A stretch of 35,510 bases of DNA. Source: Nocardioides sp. (GTDB taxonomy: Bacteria; Actinomycetota; Actinomycetes; Propionibacteriales; Nocardioidaceae). The notes under the pieces are model-generated. The model saw only the letters and a program-made list of their open reading frames with translations. It was not told where the DNA came from and searched no databases. Location: NCBI RefSeq assembly GCF_030149505.1, contig NZ_JASBRN010000014.1, positions 1-35,510 of the forward strand, in the 5' to 3' direction. Position numbers and translations under genes: made by a program. Below are positions 7,148 to 18,343 of this stretch, piece after piece (within the stretch, counting starts at the first letter, position 1; each line of letters begins with the position of its first letter).

Positions 7148-10100
7148 CGTGCACCCCCTGCCGTGGCTGTGACGGTGGCGGGCGAGCCGTCGAGCAGGTC
7201 GGAGAGCTCGAGCACCAGCGCCGTCGGGGGCCGCCAGGAGAAGACGCCGGCGGGGACGCCGTCCTCCGTCGGGGTCTCCGGTCCGCACATGCCGCGGAGG
7301 TAGAGGTAGAGCACGCCGCCGAGGTGCCGGTCGGGGTCGTAGCCGGCCAGCCGCCAGCGCAGGTAGCGGTGGGCCACGACGCTGTAGAGCAGTGCCTGGA
7401 GCGGGTAGTGGCTGTGCAGCATCGCCTCGGCGAGCCGGGCGGGCGCGTAGTCGGCCGCGGTCGGCGCCCGACCCTGCTCCCCGAGCAGGTTGGTCTTGTA
7501 GTCCACGACGAGGAACCGCTGGTCGGCCCCGGCCCCCACCCGCAACACCGCGTCGACCGAGCCGCCGAGGTAGCCGGTGAGCGCCTGGTCGGCCAGAGGC
7601 GGTCGCGCCAGCCGGGCAGCGTAGGGGCGCATCGGGTCGTCGGCCGGCAGGTGCCGCTCGAGGAGGGTGGCGAGGTCGCCGACCCGACCGGGCGCAGGGT
7701 AGGACCCGGCCCCACCGCTGCCGTCGCGGTCGCCGCCCGCGAGCGGAAGCTCGAAGTCGAGCTCGCGCAACCGGTCACGCAGCGGGATCTCGGCCAGGGT
7801 CACGTCGCCGGCCAACGGGCCGAGCGGCGTGTGGTGTAGCGGCACCAGCGCCGCGGCGAGGGCGTCGGTGTCGACCTCGACCGGCCACCAGCGGCGCTCC
7901 TCGGCGACGCGGGCGCGCAGCTCCTCCAGCAGGTCGGGGGCGTCGGGGTCGGCGTGCTCGAGCACCGCATGGACGAGCGAGCCGAAGGCCGCGCCCGCCG
8001 GCTGGTCGGCCATCGGGGAGACCGGCGCCTCCGCAGGATCCTCCGCGGCGACCCGCCCATCGAGGACCTCGGGGGCGTCCGGCTCGTCGCTGAGCCCGGC
8101 GCGGTCCGGCTCGCTGCCGACGGAGGGGCCGGCTTGCTCCTCCACGCGGACCAGCCCGGAGTACGACGTACGCCGCCACGAGCCGTCGACGGCGCGCTCG
8201 AACCTGCGCGCCGACAGCGCACTCCCCTGCGCGCGGGGCTGCTCCGGCCGGGCGTCGACCGGCTCCACCACCTCCGCGGCCGGGCCGCCCATCTGCTCGA
8301 GCAGGTCGAGGACGCGCGCGGCGTAGACGTCGTCGCGCGGCTCGACCTCGTCGGGGACGTGCGCGTCGCCGGGGCGGCGACCGAAGAGCAGCCGGTGCAG
8401 CCCCCCGTGGCGGGTGTTGGCGGTGGGGGCCCACCAGGCCACGACCTGCGACTGCGCGCGGGTGAGCGCGACGTAGAGGTCGCGTAGCTCCTCGCCTGCC
8501 TCCTCGGTGCGGTGCGCGGCGAGCCGCGTGGACCACTCCGTGCCGCCGCCGCTGACGTCGAGCACCCGCTCGCCGTCGTGGTGGTAGCGCGCAACCGAGG
8601 TCGGGAACGGGAAGTGCTGGTAGGCGAAGGGGAGGTAGGTGACGGGGTACTCCAGGCCCTTGGAGCCGTGGACCGTGACGATCTGGACCGCGGCGGCGTC
8701 GGAGTCGAGACGACGCGGACGCTCCCCGGATCCGCGCTGCTCCTCGCGGAGCCACGCGAGTACGCCGGTGAGCCCGAGCTGCTCGCGCACGGCCGTCTCG
8801 TGCAGCAGCTGCCCGAGGTGGCGCAGGTCGGTCAGCAGCCGCTCGCCGCCCTCGCGCGCGAGCACCCGGGCACCGAGACCGCGTTCGTCGGCGGCCTCGA
8901 GGAGCGCTGCCACCCCGCGGCCCCGGACCACCAGGGCCCAGCCGCGCAGCAGGTCGGCGACCTCGCCGGTGAGCTGCTCGCCCCGGGCGTCCAGCGTGGC
9001 CGCGTCGTGGCCGAGGAAGCTGGTCAGCGCGGCCGCACGGACCAGTCCGGAGCGGTGCGGCTGCACCATCGCCTCGAGCAGGGCGGTCCACTCGGCCGCG
9101 GCCGGGGTGCGCAGGAGGTGCCCCCCGCCGGCGAGCACGGCGGGGACCCCGCGCGCCTCCAGCTCACGCTGGACCAGCAGCCCGTGGTCGCGCACGGCGA
9201 CGATGACCGCGACCTGCTCGGCCCGCAGCGGCTCGCCGTCCCAGGTCGGGCGGGCGGCGAGCAGGGCGGCGATGTCGTCGGCGCAGTCCTCGGCGATCCG
9301 CGCGCGAGCCTCGGGGGCGGCGACCAGGTCGCGCTTAAGCCGGAACCCGTCGCGCGGGAGTCGGCGCAGCCGGAAGGGAGGGGGGTGGGGGGCACCCTGG
9401 AGTCGGGAGCGCTGCTCGTGCGCGTCGACCGGGTGCACGACGATCCGGGGGTCGCCCAGGGCCGCGCCGTGCAGGACCGTCTGGACGCTGCTGACCAGGG
9501 CGGCGTCGGAGCGCCGGTTGGTGCCCAGGGTGGCGTGGGTGGTGGCCTTCTCGGCGGCGGCGAGGTAGGTGACGACATCGCCGCCGCGGAAGGCGTAGAT
9601 CGCCTGCTTGGGATCACCGATGAGCACCATCCGGGCGTGACCGTGGAAGGCACGCTCCAGCACGCTCCACTGGACCGGGTCGGTGTCCTGGAACTCGTCG
9701 ACCAGGACGATCCGCCACCGCCCGCGCATCCGCTGGCGCGCGGGGGCGGTCGGGTCGGCCAGCGCCGCATCGAGCCGGCTGAGCAGGTCGTCGTAGCCGA
9801 GCAGGCCGAGACGGCGCTTGCGTCGGTCGAGCTCCTCGCGGACGGCGCGCGCGAAGGCGACGCGCTCCGCCGCGGCCGGCGCGGCCCCGGGGGCCTCGGG
9901 GAGCGTGGCCTGCGGGTCGCCGACGACGGCGCGTGCCACCTCCAGCGCGCCGGCGCGGTCGAAGGGCGGGCGGTCGCGGGCGGCGGCGTACCGGGCGAGG
10001 TAGAGGTCGTCGACGACCTCCACGAGCAGGTCGTCGAGGTCCTCGACCAGACGCGCCCCGACCTCGGTGTCGCCGGCGACGCCGAGCGAGCGCAGCACCA

Positions 10101-10491
10101 GCTGGCAGAACTGGTGGGTCGTGGCGATCGTGGCGCTGTCGATGTCGGCCAGCGCGTCGCGCAGGCGCTCGCGCATGACCGGGTGCTCGGCCGGGTCGCG
10201 GGCCAGCAGCCACGCCACCACGGTGTCGTCGGGGTCGGCGCGGTCAGGCGCGGCCAGCGCCCGCTCCGCGGTGACGAGCGCGCGCCGGACCCGCTCGCGC
10301 AGCTCCTGGCTGGCGGCCCGCCCGAAGGTGATGACGAGCATCTCGCCGAGCTCGGCGATGCCCTCGGCGACGTAGCGGGTGACGAGGGCGCCGACGGTGT
10401 AGGTCTTGCCGGTGCCGGCGCTGGCCTCGAGCAGCGTGGTGCCGGGCCCGGGGAGCGGCCCGGTGACGTCGAAGGGTGCGGGGGCGCTCAT
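7144..10491 (-). CDS. recB: Exodeoxyribonuclease V beta subunit (RecB helicase-nuclease)
   Basis: The 3'-5' UvrD-type helicase and nuclease subunit of RecBCD. In 1115 aa it shows Walker A EASAGTGKT (about 22-30), TTHQFCQLVLRSLG, IVLVDEFQDTDPVQW (Walker B), LIGDPKQAIYAFRGGD, TVHGSKGLEYPVTYLP and LYVALTRAQ. It ends with the RecB nuclease site DYKTN (about 997-1001) and QALLY. All catalytic features look intact. The ATG at 10491 shares one base with the recC stop; a GTG three bases upstream would give a four-base overlap. The recD start overlaps its stop. It should act with recC and recD at DNA ends. Confidence 0.95.
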   Translation of the reverse strand: MSAPAPFDVTGPLPGPGTTLLEASAGTGKTYTVGALVTRYVAEGIAELGEMLVITFGRAASQELRERVRRALVTAERALAAPDRADPDDTVVAWLLARDPAEHPVMRERLRDALADIDSATIATTHQFCQLVLRSLGVAGDTEVGARLVEDLDDLLVEVVDDLYLARYAAARDRPPFDRAGALEVARAVVGDPQATLPEAPGAAPAAAERVAFARAVREELDRRKRRLGLLGYDDLLSRLDAALADPTAPARQRMRGRWRIVLVDEFQDTDPVQWSVLERAFHGHARMVLIGDPKQAIYAFRGGDVVTYLAAAEKATTHATLGTNRRSDAALVSSVQTVLHGAALGDPRIVVHPVDAHEQRSRLQGAPHPPPFRLRRLPRDGFRLKRDLVAAPEARARIAEDCADDIAALLAARPTWDGEPLRAEQVAVIVAVRDHGLLVQRELEARGVPAVLAGGGHLLRTPAAAEWTALLEAMVQPHRSGLVRAAALTSFLGHDAATLDARGEQLTGEVADLLRGWALVVRGRGVAALLEAADERGLGARVLAREGGERLLTDLRHLGQLLHETAVREQLGLTGVLAWLREEQRGSGERPRRLDSDAAAVQIVTVHGSKGLEYPVTYLPFAYQHFPFPTSVARYHHDGERVLDVSGGGTEWSTRLAAHRTEEAGEELRDLYVALTRAQSQVVAWWAPTANTRHGGLHRLLFGRRPGDAHVPDEVEPRDDVYAARVLDLLEQMGGPAAEVVEPVDARPEQPRAQGSALSARRFERAVDGSWRRTSYSGLVRVEEQAGPSVGSEPDRAGLSDEPDAPEVLDGRVAAEDPAEAPVSPMADQPAGAAFGSLVHAVLEHADPDAPDLLEELRARVAEERRWWPVEVDTDALAAALVPLHHTPLGPLAGDVTLAEIPLRDRLRELDFELPLAGGDRDGSGGAGSYPAPGRVGDLATLLERHLPADDPMRPYAARLARPPLADQALTGYLGGSVDAVLRVGAGADQRFLVVDYKTNLLGEQGRAPTAADYAPARLAEAMLHSHYPLQALLYSVVAHRYLRWRLAGYDPDRHLGGVLYLYLRGMCGPETPTEDGVPAGVFSWRPPTALVLELSDLLDGSPATVTATAGGAR

Positions 10492-13400
10492 CACCAGCTC
10501 CCCTGCTCGCTGGTCAGCAGCGGGCCCCACAGCCGCATCGCCAGCGCGCCGAACCGGGTGGTCTCGCCAGACGATTCCTCGCCGGGACCGGGGGCACGGT
10601 CGAGACCGGGGAGGGCGGCGCCGCGGCCCCACGCCGCGACGTGGGCCGGGTCGGAGCACTCGCCGGGGTAGCGCCCGTCGTCCCAGTCCCAGCCGGCCTT
10701 GCGCAGCGCCTCGTCGACGCTGCCCTGGGTACGCCGGACCCGGGCGTAGGACAGCGAAGCCTTCAACGGGACCGGCAGCGGCTCGCACAGCCCGGCGTCG
10801 CGGAGCGCCACCAGGTCGCGGACCAGGTCGACCGCCCGGTGGTCGACGGGGCCGAGCAGCGAGGTGGCCCAGGCCCCGGGCGCCCGGGTGGAGGTGGGGC
10901 GACCGACGGTGTGGGCGGTCCAGCTGCGCTCCTCGTCGGAGGCGGCCAGGGCGAGCAGCCGGATCCAGGACGTCAGCCGATGGGTGGCCCCCAGCCGGGA
11001 GAAGGAGACGGGGACCAGCCGGTCGCCGAAGACCTCCGGCACGGTGCCGCGCAGGCGGCGACCACCTCCGAGGTCGACGTCGACATCGACCTGGGTGGCC
11101 GGGCGCGTGCGGAGCCGGGCCACCTCCTCGGCGATCGGCACCACCTGGGAGACGAGCTCGGTGAGCAGCCGCCAGCCGAGCTGGCCGGGCGGGAGCTCGC
11201 CGCGGCGCCACTCCTGCTGCCGCGCCTGCTCGGGGTCGGCTCCCGCCAGGAGGTCGTGGAGCAGCCGGTCGCCGACCTGCCAGCGCTGCAGCTGGTCGAG
11301 CTCGACCGGGAGGGCGTCGAGCAGCGGGTCGTCGTCGCGGGGCAGCGCCAGGTCGAGCCGCTGCGCGGACAGGAAGCCGGCGACCGGGCCGCCGCGCTTG
11401 GTGAAGAAGGTGACCAGGTCGTCGAGCTGGACGTCGGCGGCCGGGACCGGCGGCAGGGGGCCGACCAGCAACGGGGGCACCGGCTCGCGATCGCCACGCG
11501 CGGCACCGGCGGCCGTCAGGGCGACGGCGTCGAAGGAGAACGGGGTCGGTGACCCGAGCGCTCCGGCGGTGAAGTTGCGCTCGTCGAAGGGCTGGAGCGG
11601 GTGCTCCACCGACACCGCGTCGGCCACCGTGTCCGCTCCGACCGGCGGGGTGGCGGTGAGGTCGAGGGCGTCGAGCAGCTCACCGACCGGCACCGCAGGC
11701 GGTCGCGGCTGGCCGGAGAACTCGTTGGCACCCGTACAGGTGACCACCAGCGTCTCGGTGGCCGCGAGCACCGCGTCGAGGAAGAGCTGGCGGTCCTCGC
11801 TGCGCGGGTCGCGCTCGCCCGTGACGGGGTCGCGGGCGAGGACGTCGTCGCCGTCGAGCGTCCCCACGCGGGGGAAGACCCCGTCGTCGAGACCGACCAG
11901 GCAGATCACCCGGTGCGGGACCGAGCGCATGGGCACCAGAGTCGAGACCGTCAGGGTGCCGGTGCGGAAGTTGGCGCGCGTGGGGCGGCCGCCGAGCCGG
12001 TCGGAGAGCAGCGCGCGCACGTCGGGCAGCCGCAGGTCGACCGCACCCCGCTCGGCTGCTGCCTCGCGCACCCGCGCCAGCTCGCGCTGCACCTGGCCGG
12101 ACTGCCAGGAGTCGGCGGGCGCGACCGAGGTCAGGGCGGCCAGTCCCTCGGCCAACGTGGCCAGCCAGTGCTCGAGCGGGTGGGTGCCGACGAGGCGGTC
12201 GGTCACCTCGCGCAGCCGCCGGACCATCTCCACGACCCGCCCGGCGAGGTCGACCTGGCCGGAACCGACGTCGTCGAGCGGGAGCGTGCGGTCGAGCCAG
12301 GCGCCGGTGTCGTCGCTCATCGCGACCCCCGCGAGCAGCCGGTCCAGCCCGAACTCCCACGTGTGGCTGACCACCGACCCCAGTCCGAACGCGGTGCGGT
12401 GGTCGGCGTCGAACGCCCAGCGCACGCCGGTGGCCCGCACCCAGGACGTGAGCTGCTGGAGGTCGTCGTCGCGCAGGCCGAAGCGCCGGCGCACGGCCGG
12501 CTCGTGGGCGAGGTCGACGACCTCGCTGGCGGTCGCGCGACCGCCGGCCAGGTCGAGCAGACGGGCCGCGACGGCCAGCAGCGGGTTGGTCGAGGACAGC
12601 GCCCGGTCGGCCAGCCGCACGCGCAGCCGGTGGGCGGGGTGCGTCGGGTCCCCGACGACGTCGCCGAGGCCGAAGGCCGCCTGCACCAGCGGCGCGTAGG
12701 CCTCGATGTCGGGGCACATCACCAGCACGTCGCGCGGCTCGAGGGTGGGGTCGTCGGCGAGCAGGCCGAGCAGCACCTCCCGCAGCACCTCGACCTGGCG
12801 GGCGGGTCCGTGGCAGCGGTGGACCTGGACGGAGCGGTCGCCCGCGCCGACCGTGCGCGCGGCACGGAGGGCTGCGTCGGGCACCCGGTCGGCGCGCAGG
12901 TCGGACTGCAGCCAGCCCAGCAGCGTGCCCGGCGTGGCCGGGTCCGGCTCGACGCCCCGGTCGATGAGGGGGATGGTCGCCAGGGTGCGCTGGAGCTCGC
13001 GCACGTCGCGCCCCAGCGAGGAGAGCAGCGGGTGCGAGACCGCGCGGTGGCCGAGGTCCTCGCGCCGGGTGACCGGCCCCGCGGCCGCCTCCTGCTCCAG
13101 GGCAGACCAGAGCGCGGCCGAGGGGTGCGGCAGCCACAGGTGGACGTCGCGGTGGGCGCCCAGCGCCCCGAGCAGCGCCGCCTCGGTGCCGGGCAGGCGG
13201 GTGTGGCCGAACAGCGAGAGCCGGGGTGGGAGGTCGAACGAGCCGGGGTCCTCGCGGAGCCGAGCGAGGGTCTGCTCGTGGCGCAGGTGCGGCGGGGGTG
13301 CCTCGACCCGTTCGGCGACGCGGCGCCACAGGTGCGGCTGCCAGGCGAGGTCCTCGGGCAGCGCCCGCCCGCAACCGTCACCCGGGCCGCCCGCGTGCCA

Positions 13401-13874
13401 GTCGGCCAGCAGGGCCGGCCGCTGGACGGCGTACGACGCGAAGAGGCCGGCGAGGCGACGCGCGACCGCGAACCGGCGACCGCGGCGCAGGTCGAGCTCC
13501 TCGCCGTCGCGCCCGGCGCCGAGGTGGAGGGCCAGCGGGACCGCCCACTCCTCCTCCAGGCAGGCGTCGAGGGTCTCGATGAGGGGCCAGGTCAGGGTCT
13601 CGGGCGACCACGGATCCTCGTCGCGGGTGCCGAGCAGCTCGGCGACCAGCGACCAGGGGCTGCGCAGGGCGACCCCCGCGCAGACGCCGTCCTCCCGCCC
13701 GTCGGCGGCACCGAGACGGTGGGAGAGCCGCTGGGTGAGCCACCGCTCCACCCCGCGCGCGGGCACGACCACCAGCTCCTCGGCGAACGGGTCCGCCGAG
13801 GGCTCGGCCAGCAGCGCGGCGAGCCCGTCGACCAGCTGGTCGGTGCGGGCGGCGCGGTGCAGGACGAGGGGCAT
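10491..13874 (-). CDS. recC: Exodeoxyribonuclease V gamma subunit (RecC)
   Basis: The 1127-aa RecC subunit, a scaffold with an inactive helicase fold that reads Chi sequences and channels single strands in the RecBCD complex. The start MPLVLHRAARTDQLVDGLAALL and VVVPARGVERWLTQRLSHRLG (split: VVVPARGVERWL, TQRLSHRLG) are characteristic. SPWSLVAELLG, FGHTRLPG, VLVMCPDIEAYAPLVQAAFG, VPMRSVPHRVICLVGLDDG and a RecC C-terminal domain follow. First gene of the operon; its ATG lies 85 bp from the 3' end of the PGPGW gene on the same strand. No clear ribosome binding site is visible upstream. Many actinobacteria rely on AdnAB, so RecBCD may be an additional break-processing route here. Confidence 0.94.
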   Translation of the reverse strand: MPLVLHRAARTDQLVDGLAALLAEPSADPFAEELVVVPARGVERWLTQRLSHRLGAADGREDGVCAGVALRSPWSLVAELLGTRDEDPWSPETLTWPLIETLDACLEEEWAVPLALHLGAGRDGEELDLRRGRRFAVARRLAGLFASYAVQRPALLADWHAGGPGDGCGRALPEDLAWQPHLWRRVAERVEAPPPHLRHEQTLARLREDPGSFDLPPRLSLFGHTRLPGTEAALLGALGAHRDVHLWLPHPSAALWSALEQEAAAGPVTRREDLGHRAVSHPLLSSLGRDVRELQRTLATIPLIDRGVEPDPATPGTLLGWLQSDLRADRVPDAALRAARTVGAGDRSVQVHRCHGPARQVEVLREVLLGLLADDPTLEPRDVLVMCPDIEAYAPLVQAAFGLGDVVGDPTHPAHRLRVRLADRALSSTNPLLAVAARLLDLAGGRATASEVVDLAHEPAVRRRFGLRDDDLQQLTSWVRATGVRWAFDADHRTAFGLGSVVSHTWEFGLDRLLAGVAMSDDTGAWLDRTLPLDDVGSGQVDLAGRVVEMVRRLREVTDRLVGTHPLEHWLATLAEGLAALTSVAPADSWQSGQVQRELARVREAAAERGAVDLRLPDVRALLSDRLGGRPTRANFRTGTLTVSTLVPMRSVPHRVICLVGLDDGVFPRVGTLDGDDVLARDPVTGERDPRSEDRQLFLDAVLAATETLVVTCTGANEFSGQPRPPAVPVGELLDALDLTATPPVGADTVADAVSVEHPLQPFDERNFTAGALGSPTPFSFDAVALTAAGAARGDREPVPPLLVGPLPPVPAADVQLDDLVTFFTKRGGPVAGFLSAQRLDLALPRDDDPLLDALPVELDQLQRWQVGDRLLHDLLAGADPEQARQQEWRRGELPPGQLGWRLLTELVSQVVPIAEEVARLRTRPATQVDVDVDLGGGRRLRGTVPEVFGDRLVPVSFSRLGATHRLTSWIRLLALAASDEERSWTAHTVGRPTSTRAPGAWATSLLGPVDHRAVDLVRDLVALRDAGLCEPLPVPLKASLSYARVRRTQGSVDEALRKAGWDWDDGRYPGECSDPAHVAAWGRGAALPGLDRAPGPGEESSGETTRFGALAMRLWGPLLTSEQGSW

Positions 13875-13959
13875 CGGGCAGCACGCTAGACGGCCGCTCC
13901 GACAGCACGAGCGGGCGCGCGCCGATCAGCGCGGACAGGCGCGCAGCCGGGACGCCGGC

Positions 13960-14436
13960 TCAGGCGGCGTCGTCGGCGTGCGCGATCTCGCGCTCGAGCT
14001 CGGCGACGGCCTCGGTGTCGCCGTGGAACTTCCGGTAGGACCAGATGATGAGCGCCAGCGCCAGGAAGCCCGAGGCCACGAGGGAGACGCCCGCGGCGAA
14101 CCCGCCGGGCAGCCAGAACCGGTCGGGCAGGCTCCACCACGACGGCTGCGCGGGCTCGAGCATCCACACCGCGCCCCAGCCCCACATCCACACCACGCCC
14201 AGGAGCGAGGCAGCCAACCGGTGCGGCTTCGCGACGCCGTACGCCGCGGCGCGCATCGCCCGCAGGCGCAGCGGCTCGACGCGGCGCTCGGCCCAGTCGT
14301 ACTGCTGGGAGAGCACGGCCATGCCCGCGAACACCATGAGCAGCCCGGGACCCGGGAGGACCAGCGCGGCGACGCCGGCGACGAGCAGCGTCCAGCCCAC
14401 GACCTCGAGGGTCACGCGGCGCGCGGCGGCCTTCAT
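13960..14436 (-). CDS. PGPGW/TIGR02611-family membrane protein (copy 1)
   Basis: A 158-aa small integral membrane protein. The first hydrophobic hairpin holds VLPGPGLLMVFAGMAVLSQQYDWAERR (split: VLPGPGLLMVFAGM and AVLSQQYDWAERR), the PGPG motif that names the family. A second hydrophobic pair lies at about 78-95 and 115-135, with EPAQPSWWSLP and FWLPGGF between them. The C-terminus is charged. The family's function is unknown. The ATG at 14436 starts just before the first membrane segment. A related copy lies at 14953-15405 across the GNAT gene. The 20 bases before both start codons align without gaps (13 of 20 identical, including GACTGsCAyCCT). Confidence 0.82.
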   Translation of the reverse strand: MKAAARRVTLEVVGWTLLVAGVAALVLPGPGLLMVFAGMAVLSQQYDWAERRVEPLRLRAMRAAAYGVAKPHRLAASLLGVVWMWGWGAVWMLEPAQPSWWSLPDRFWLPGGFAAGVSLVASGFLALALIIWSYRKFHGDTEAVAELEREIAHADDAA

Positions 14437-14501
14437 GCCCCGAGGATGCCAGTCGGACGGTAACCGGACCAGACACCTACGGAGGGTTCTAGGGTCGAGG
14501 G

Positions 14502-14975
14502 GTGCCACTGCGCATCGAACGCGACGACCTCACCGACCCCGCCGTGGTCGCGCTGCTCGAGGAGCACGTGGCCGAGCTGCGGTCGATCAGCCCGCCCGAG
14601 AGCACGCACGCACTGGACCTCGCGGCGCTGCGGGCAGAGGGGGTGGACGTGTGGGTGGCGCGGGAGTCCGGGCCGTCCGCCCCTCCCCTCGGCTGCGTCG
14701 CCCTGACCCTCGTCGAGCCGGGGCACGGCGAGCTGAAGTCGATGCGCACGGCGGCAGGGGCGACGGGTCGCGGCGTGGGTACGGCGCTGCTGGAGCACGT
14801 GCTCGACCAAGCGGGTGCGCGCGGGCTGTCGCGGGTCTCCCTGGAGACCGGAGCCGAGGACTTCTTCGCCCCTGCACGACGGCTCTACCTGCGGCACGGC
14901 TTCGAGGTCTGCGCGCCGTTCGGGCGCTACCGGCCGGACCCGCTGAGCGTCTTCATGACCCGCTCGCTGCCCTGA
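14502..14975 (+). CDS. GNAT-family N-acetyltransferase
   Basis: A 157-aa acetyl-CoA-dependent acyltransferase. The fold is visible as LGCVALTLVEPGHGELKSMRT (split: LGCVALTLVEP, GHGELKSMRT), the acetyl-CoA loop with ATGRGVGTALLEHVLDQAG, then VSLETGAEDFFAPARRLYLRHGFEVC. This pattern resembles the YsnE/PhnO-like amino-acid or small-molecule acetyltransferases; the true substrate cannot be told. The GTG at 14502 begins MPLRIERDDLTDP. The gene overlaps the second PGPGW gene tail to tail by 23 bp (14953-14975) and is divergent from the first. Confidence 0.88.
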   Translation: MPLRIERDDLTDPAVVALLEEHVAELRSISPPESTHALDLAALRAEGVDVWVARESGPSAPPLGCVALTLVEPGHGELKSMRTAAGATGRGVGTALLEHVLDQAGARGLSRVSLETGAEDFFAPARRLYLRHGFEVCAPFGRYRPDPLSVFMTRSLP

Positions 14976-15405
14976 GCTCCGAGTCGGGAGTGCCGGTCCC
15001 CGGGCCCAGTCGCACGCGTGCCCACGCCACGATGGCCAGGCCCACCAGCCCCGAGCCGACCTGACCGACCCCCGTCCACGTGCCGCCCGGCAGCCAGGTC
15101 CACGCAGGGAGCGGCCACCACGTCGGCTGTGCGGGGTCCGCGAGCCAGAGCAGACCGCTCGCGCCGAGGCCCACGGTGAGCGCGCCGGTGACCAGGGTGC
15201 GCGGCCAGGTCGCCACGGAGCGCCGGGTCTCCACCAGGGCCCGGTGCCGCAGCGGGGCGAGTCGCTGGGCAGCCCACGGGTCGTGGCGGCCCAGCAGCGC
15301 CAGACCGAGCACCAGCACGAGGAGCCCGGGGCCGGGCAGCGGGTAGAGCACGATCCCGAGGAGCACCAGCAGCCAGCCCGTCGAGCTGAGCAGGAGGCGG
15401 CGCAT
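14953..15405 (-). CDS. PGPGW-family membrane protein (copy 2)
   Basis: A 150-aa membrane protein paralogous to 13960-14436. The same features occur in the same order: LYPLPGPGLLVLVLGLALLG, HDPWAAQRLAPLRHRAL, a hydrophobic pair, ADPAQPTWWPLP, TWLPGGTW and a last membrane segment. Identity outside these motifs is low, so the duplication is old. The start is taken at the ATG at 15405, because it aligns with copy 1 and shares its upstream 12-mer; an ATG at 15468 would add 21 residues. The gene ends inside the GNAT gene on the other strand. Function unknown. Confidence 0.78.
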   Translation of the reverse strand: MRRLLLSSTGWLLVLLGIVLYPLPGPGLLVLVLGLALLGRHDPWAAQRLAPLRHRALVETRRSVATWPRTLVTGALTVGLGASGLLWLADPAQPTWWPLPAWTWLPGGTWTGVGQVGSGLVGLAIVAWARVRLGPGTGTPDSELRAASGS

Positions 15406-15468
15406 CCGCGCAGGGTGGCAGTCGCTGACGTCGTACGGGTGACGGGGCGGGGGTGTGGTCGTGACCAT

Positions 15469-15627
15469 CCGGAGGACGTGGCGTGCGCCCGGCCCACCTG
15501 GTGGGCAGCGAGTCCCGTCATCGTCGTCAAGCAGCAGACCGAAGTCGCCTCATCCAGGCCATCCGGACCGCTGGCAGGCGGGGCAACCGGGTTCGCCTCG
15601 AACTTCGGTACGTCCTTTGACGAAGCT
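15469..15627. other. Intergenic stretch with a 15-bp palindrome
   Basis: No gene is visible. GCCCACC-t-GGTGGGC at 15492-15506 is a perfect palindrome around one base, and ACCGAAGT (15538-15545) is inverted as ACTTCGGT (15602-15609). It lies downstream of the NTF2-like gene and upstream of PGPGW copy 2, both on the minus strand, so it may hold a terminator, an operator or both. Confidence 0.35.
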
Positions 15628-16143
15628 TCAGTCGCGGACGAGGCCGCCGTACTTCTCCAGGTAGCCCGCGCCCTCCTCGTCGAGCCGCCCGTGGGCCTGG
15701 GCGACCCGAGCCCACCGCACGGTCATGGCGGCGAACCGCATCGGGTTGTAGACGTCCTCCTCGCGGCTGAACATGCCGTCCCCGGCGTAGGTCATGATCG
15801 TGATGTTCGACTCCTCGTGCAGCGAGCCGTCGCCGGGGTCGGGCATCAGGTTGCGCACCTCGCACACCAGCCGCCCGGCGTCAGGGTCGACGACCTGCCA
15901 AGCGAGCGGGAAGCCGGTCATGGTGCCGCCGGGGAAGCTCGTCATCGTCCGGACGGACCAGGCGCGGATCTCGTCGCGGCCGTGGAAGGTCCCGAAGGCG
16001 TGCTCGACGTACGTCGCGTCCTCGGTGAAGAGGTCGGCGAACCGCTCCCACCGGCCGGTCTCGGTGAACTCCTGGACGTGGCCGTGGAAGACCTCGTAGG
16101 CGCGGGTGATCTCGGCGGCGCTCCATCTGCTCACGACGGGCAT
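15628..16143 (-). CDS. SnoaL-like / NTF2-like family protein
   Basis: A 171-aa cytoplasmic protein of the NTF2-like cone fold. MPVVSRWSAAEITRAYEVFHGHVQEFTETGRWERFADLFTEDATYVEHAFG (read as WSAAEITRAYEVF, WERFADLFTEDATYVEHA) is a standard SnoaL-like opening, and GRDEIRAWSVRTM, LVCEVRNLM and ESNITIMTYAGDGMFSREEDVYN continue it. Such proteins act as small isomerases, dehydratases or ligand-binding domains, often on polyketides, steroids or aromatic compounds. No pathway gene is adjacent, so the ligand is unknown. The ATG at 16143 fits the fold start. It is divergent from the first coiled-coil secreted protein gene, with about 200 bp between. Confidence 0.82.
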   Translation of the reverse strand: MPVVSRWSAAEITRAYEVFHGHVQEFTETGRWERFADLFTEDATYVEHAFGTFHGRDEIRAWSVRTMTSFPGGTMTGFPLAWQVVDPDAGRLVCEVRNLMPDPGDGSLHEESNITIMTYAGDGMFSREEDVYNPMRFAAMTVRWARVAQAHGRLDEEGAGYLEKYGGLVRD

Positions 16144-16279
16144 CCAAGCGGTTCCGGCTGGACTGCGCCACGGCTCATGCGTGGGCAGCCGGCCGCGCAG
16201 GCTCCCGCGGCGTGCAGCTGGGCCGGCAGCTCGGGCGCTGCCTCGACCGGTCTAGACGCCGCGCAGTGGCCTCGTCATC

Positions 16280-16293
16280 GTGACCGGACTCAC
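16280..16293. promoter_or_regulatory. GTGA-N6-TCAC palindrome (CRP/GlxR-like site candidate)
   Basis: GTGACCGGACTCAC matches the inner core of CRP-family sites (GTGA-N6-TCAC). It lies 66 bp before the start codon of the first C-x67-C protein. A close relative precedes the third family member (19366-19379). The match is to the four-base half-sites only, so binding by a CRP/GlxR regulator is a hypothesis. Confidence 0.4.
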
Positions 16294-16345
16294 TCGTTGT
16301 CCGACCCACACATCGCGCCGCGCGTTGTTCGGGAGGGTCTTCGCC

Positions 16346-18235
<1,890 letters not shown>

Positions 18236-18248
18236 CCCAGACCCACGA

Positions 18249-18293
18249 ACGCGGGGGCGGGTCAGGTCATGCGTGACCGACCCGCCCCCGCGT
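18249..18293 (+). terminator. Strong hairpin terminator after family member 1
   Basis: ACGCGGGGGCGGGTC (18249-18263) pairs perfectly with GACCCGCCCCCGCGT (18279-18293). An inner GGTCA/TGACC stem (18265-18269 with 18274-18278) closes on the loop TGCG, leaving one bulged A. No T tract follows, as is common in high-GC genomes. It begins 14 bp after the stop codon. Confidence 0.8.
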
Positions 18294-18343
18294 CGTTGGA
18301 CCGACGGTAAAGGAGTTTCGCCACCACTTCGGAAGGCCCACCC

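Noticed and set aside
8512..13889. Very long plus-strand open frames opposite recB and recC
   Set aside because: They are shadows caused by high GC content at third codon positions. The minus strand carries complete RecB and RecC motifs, while the plus-strand products are Arg/Gly/Val-rich with no domain.
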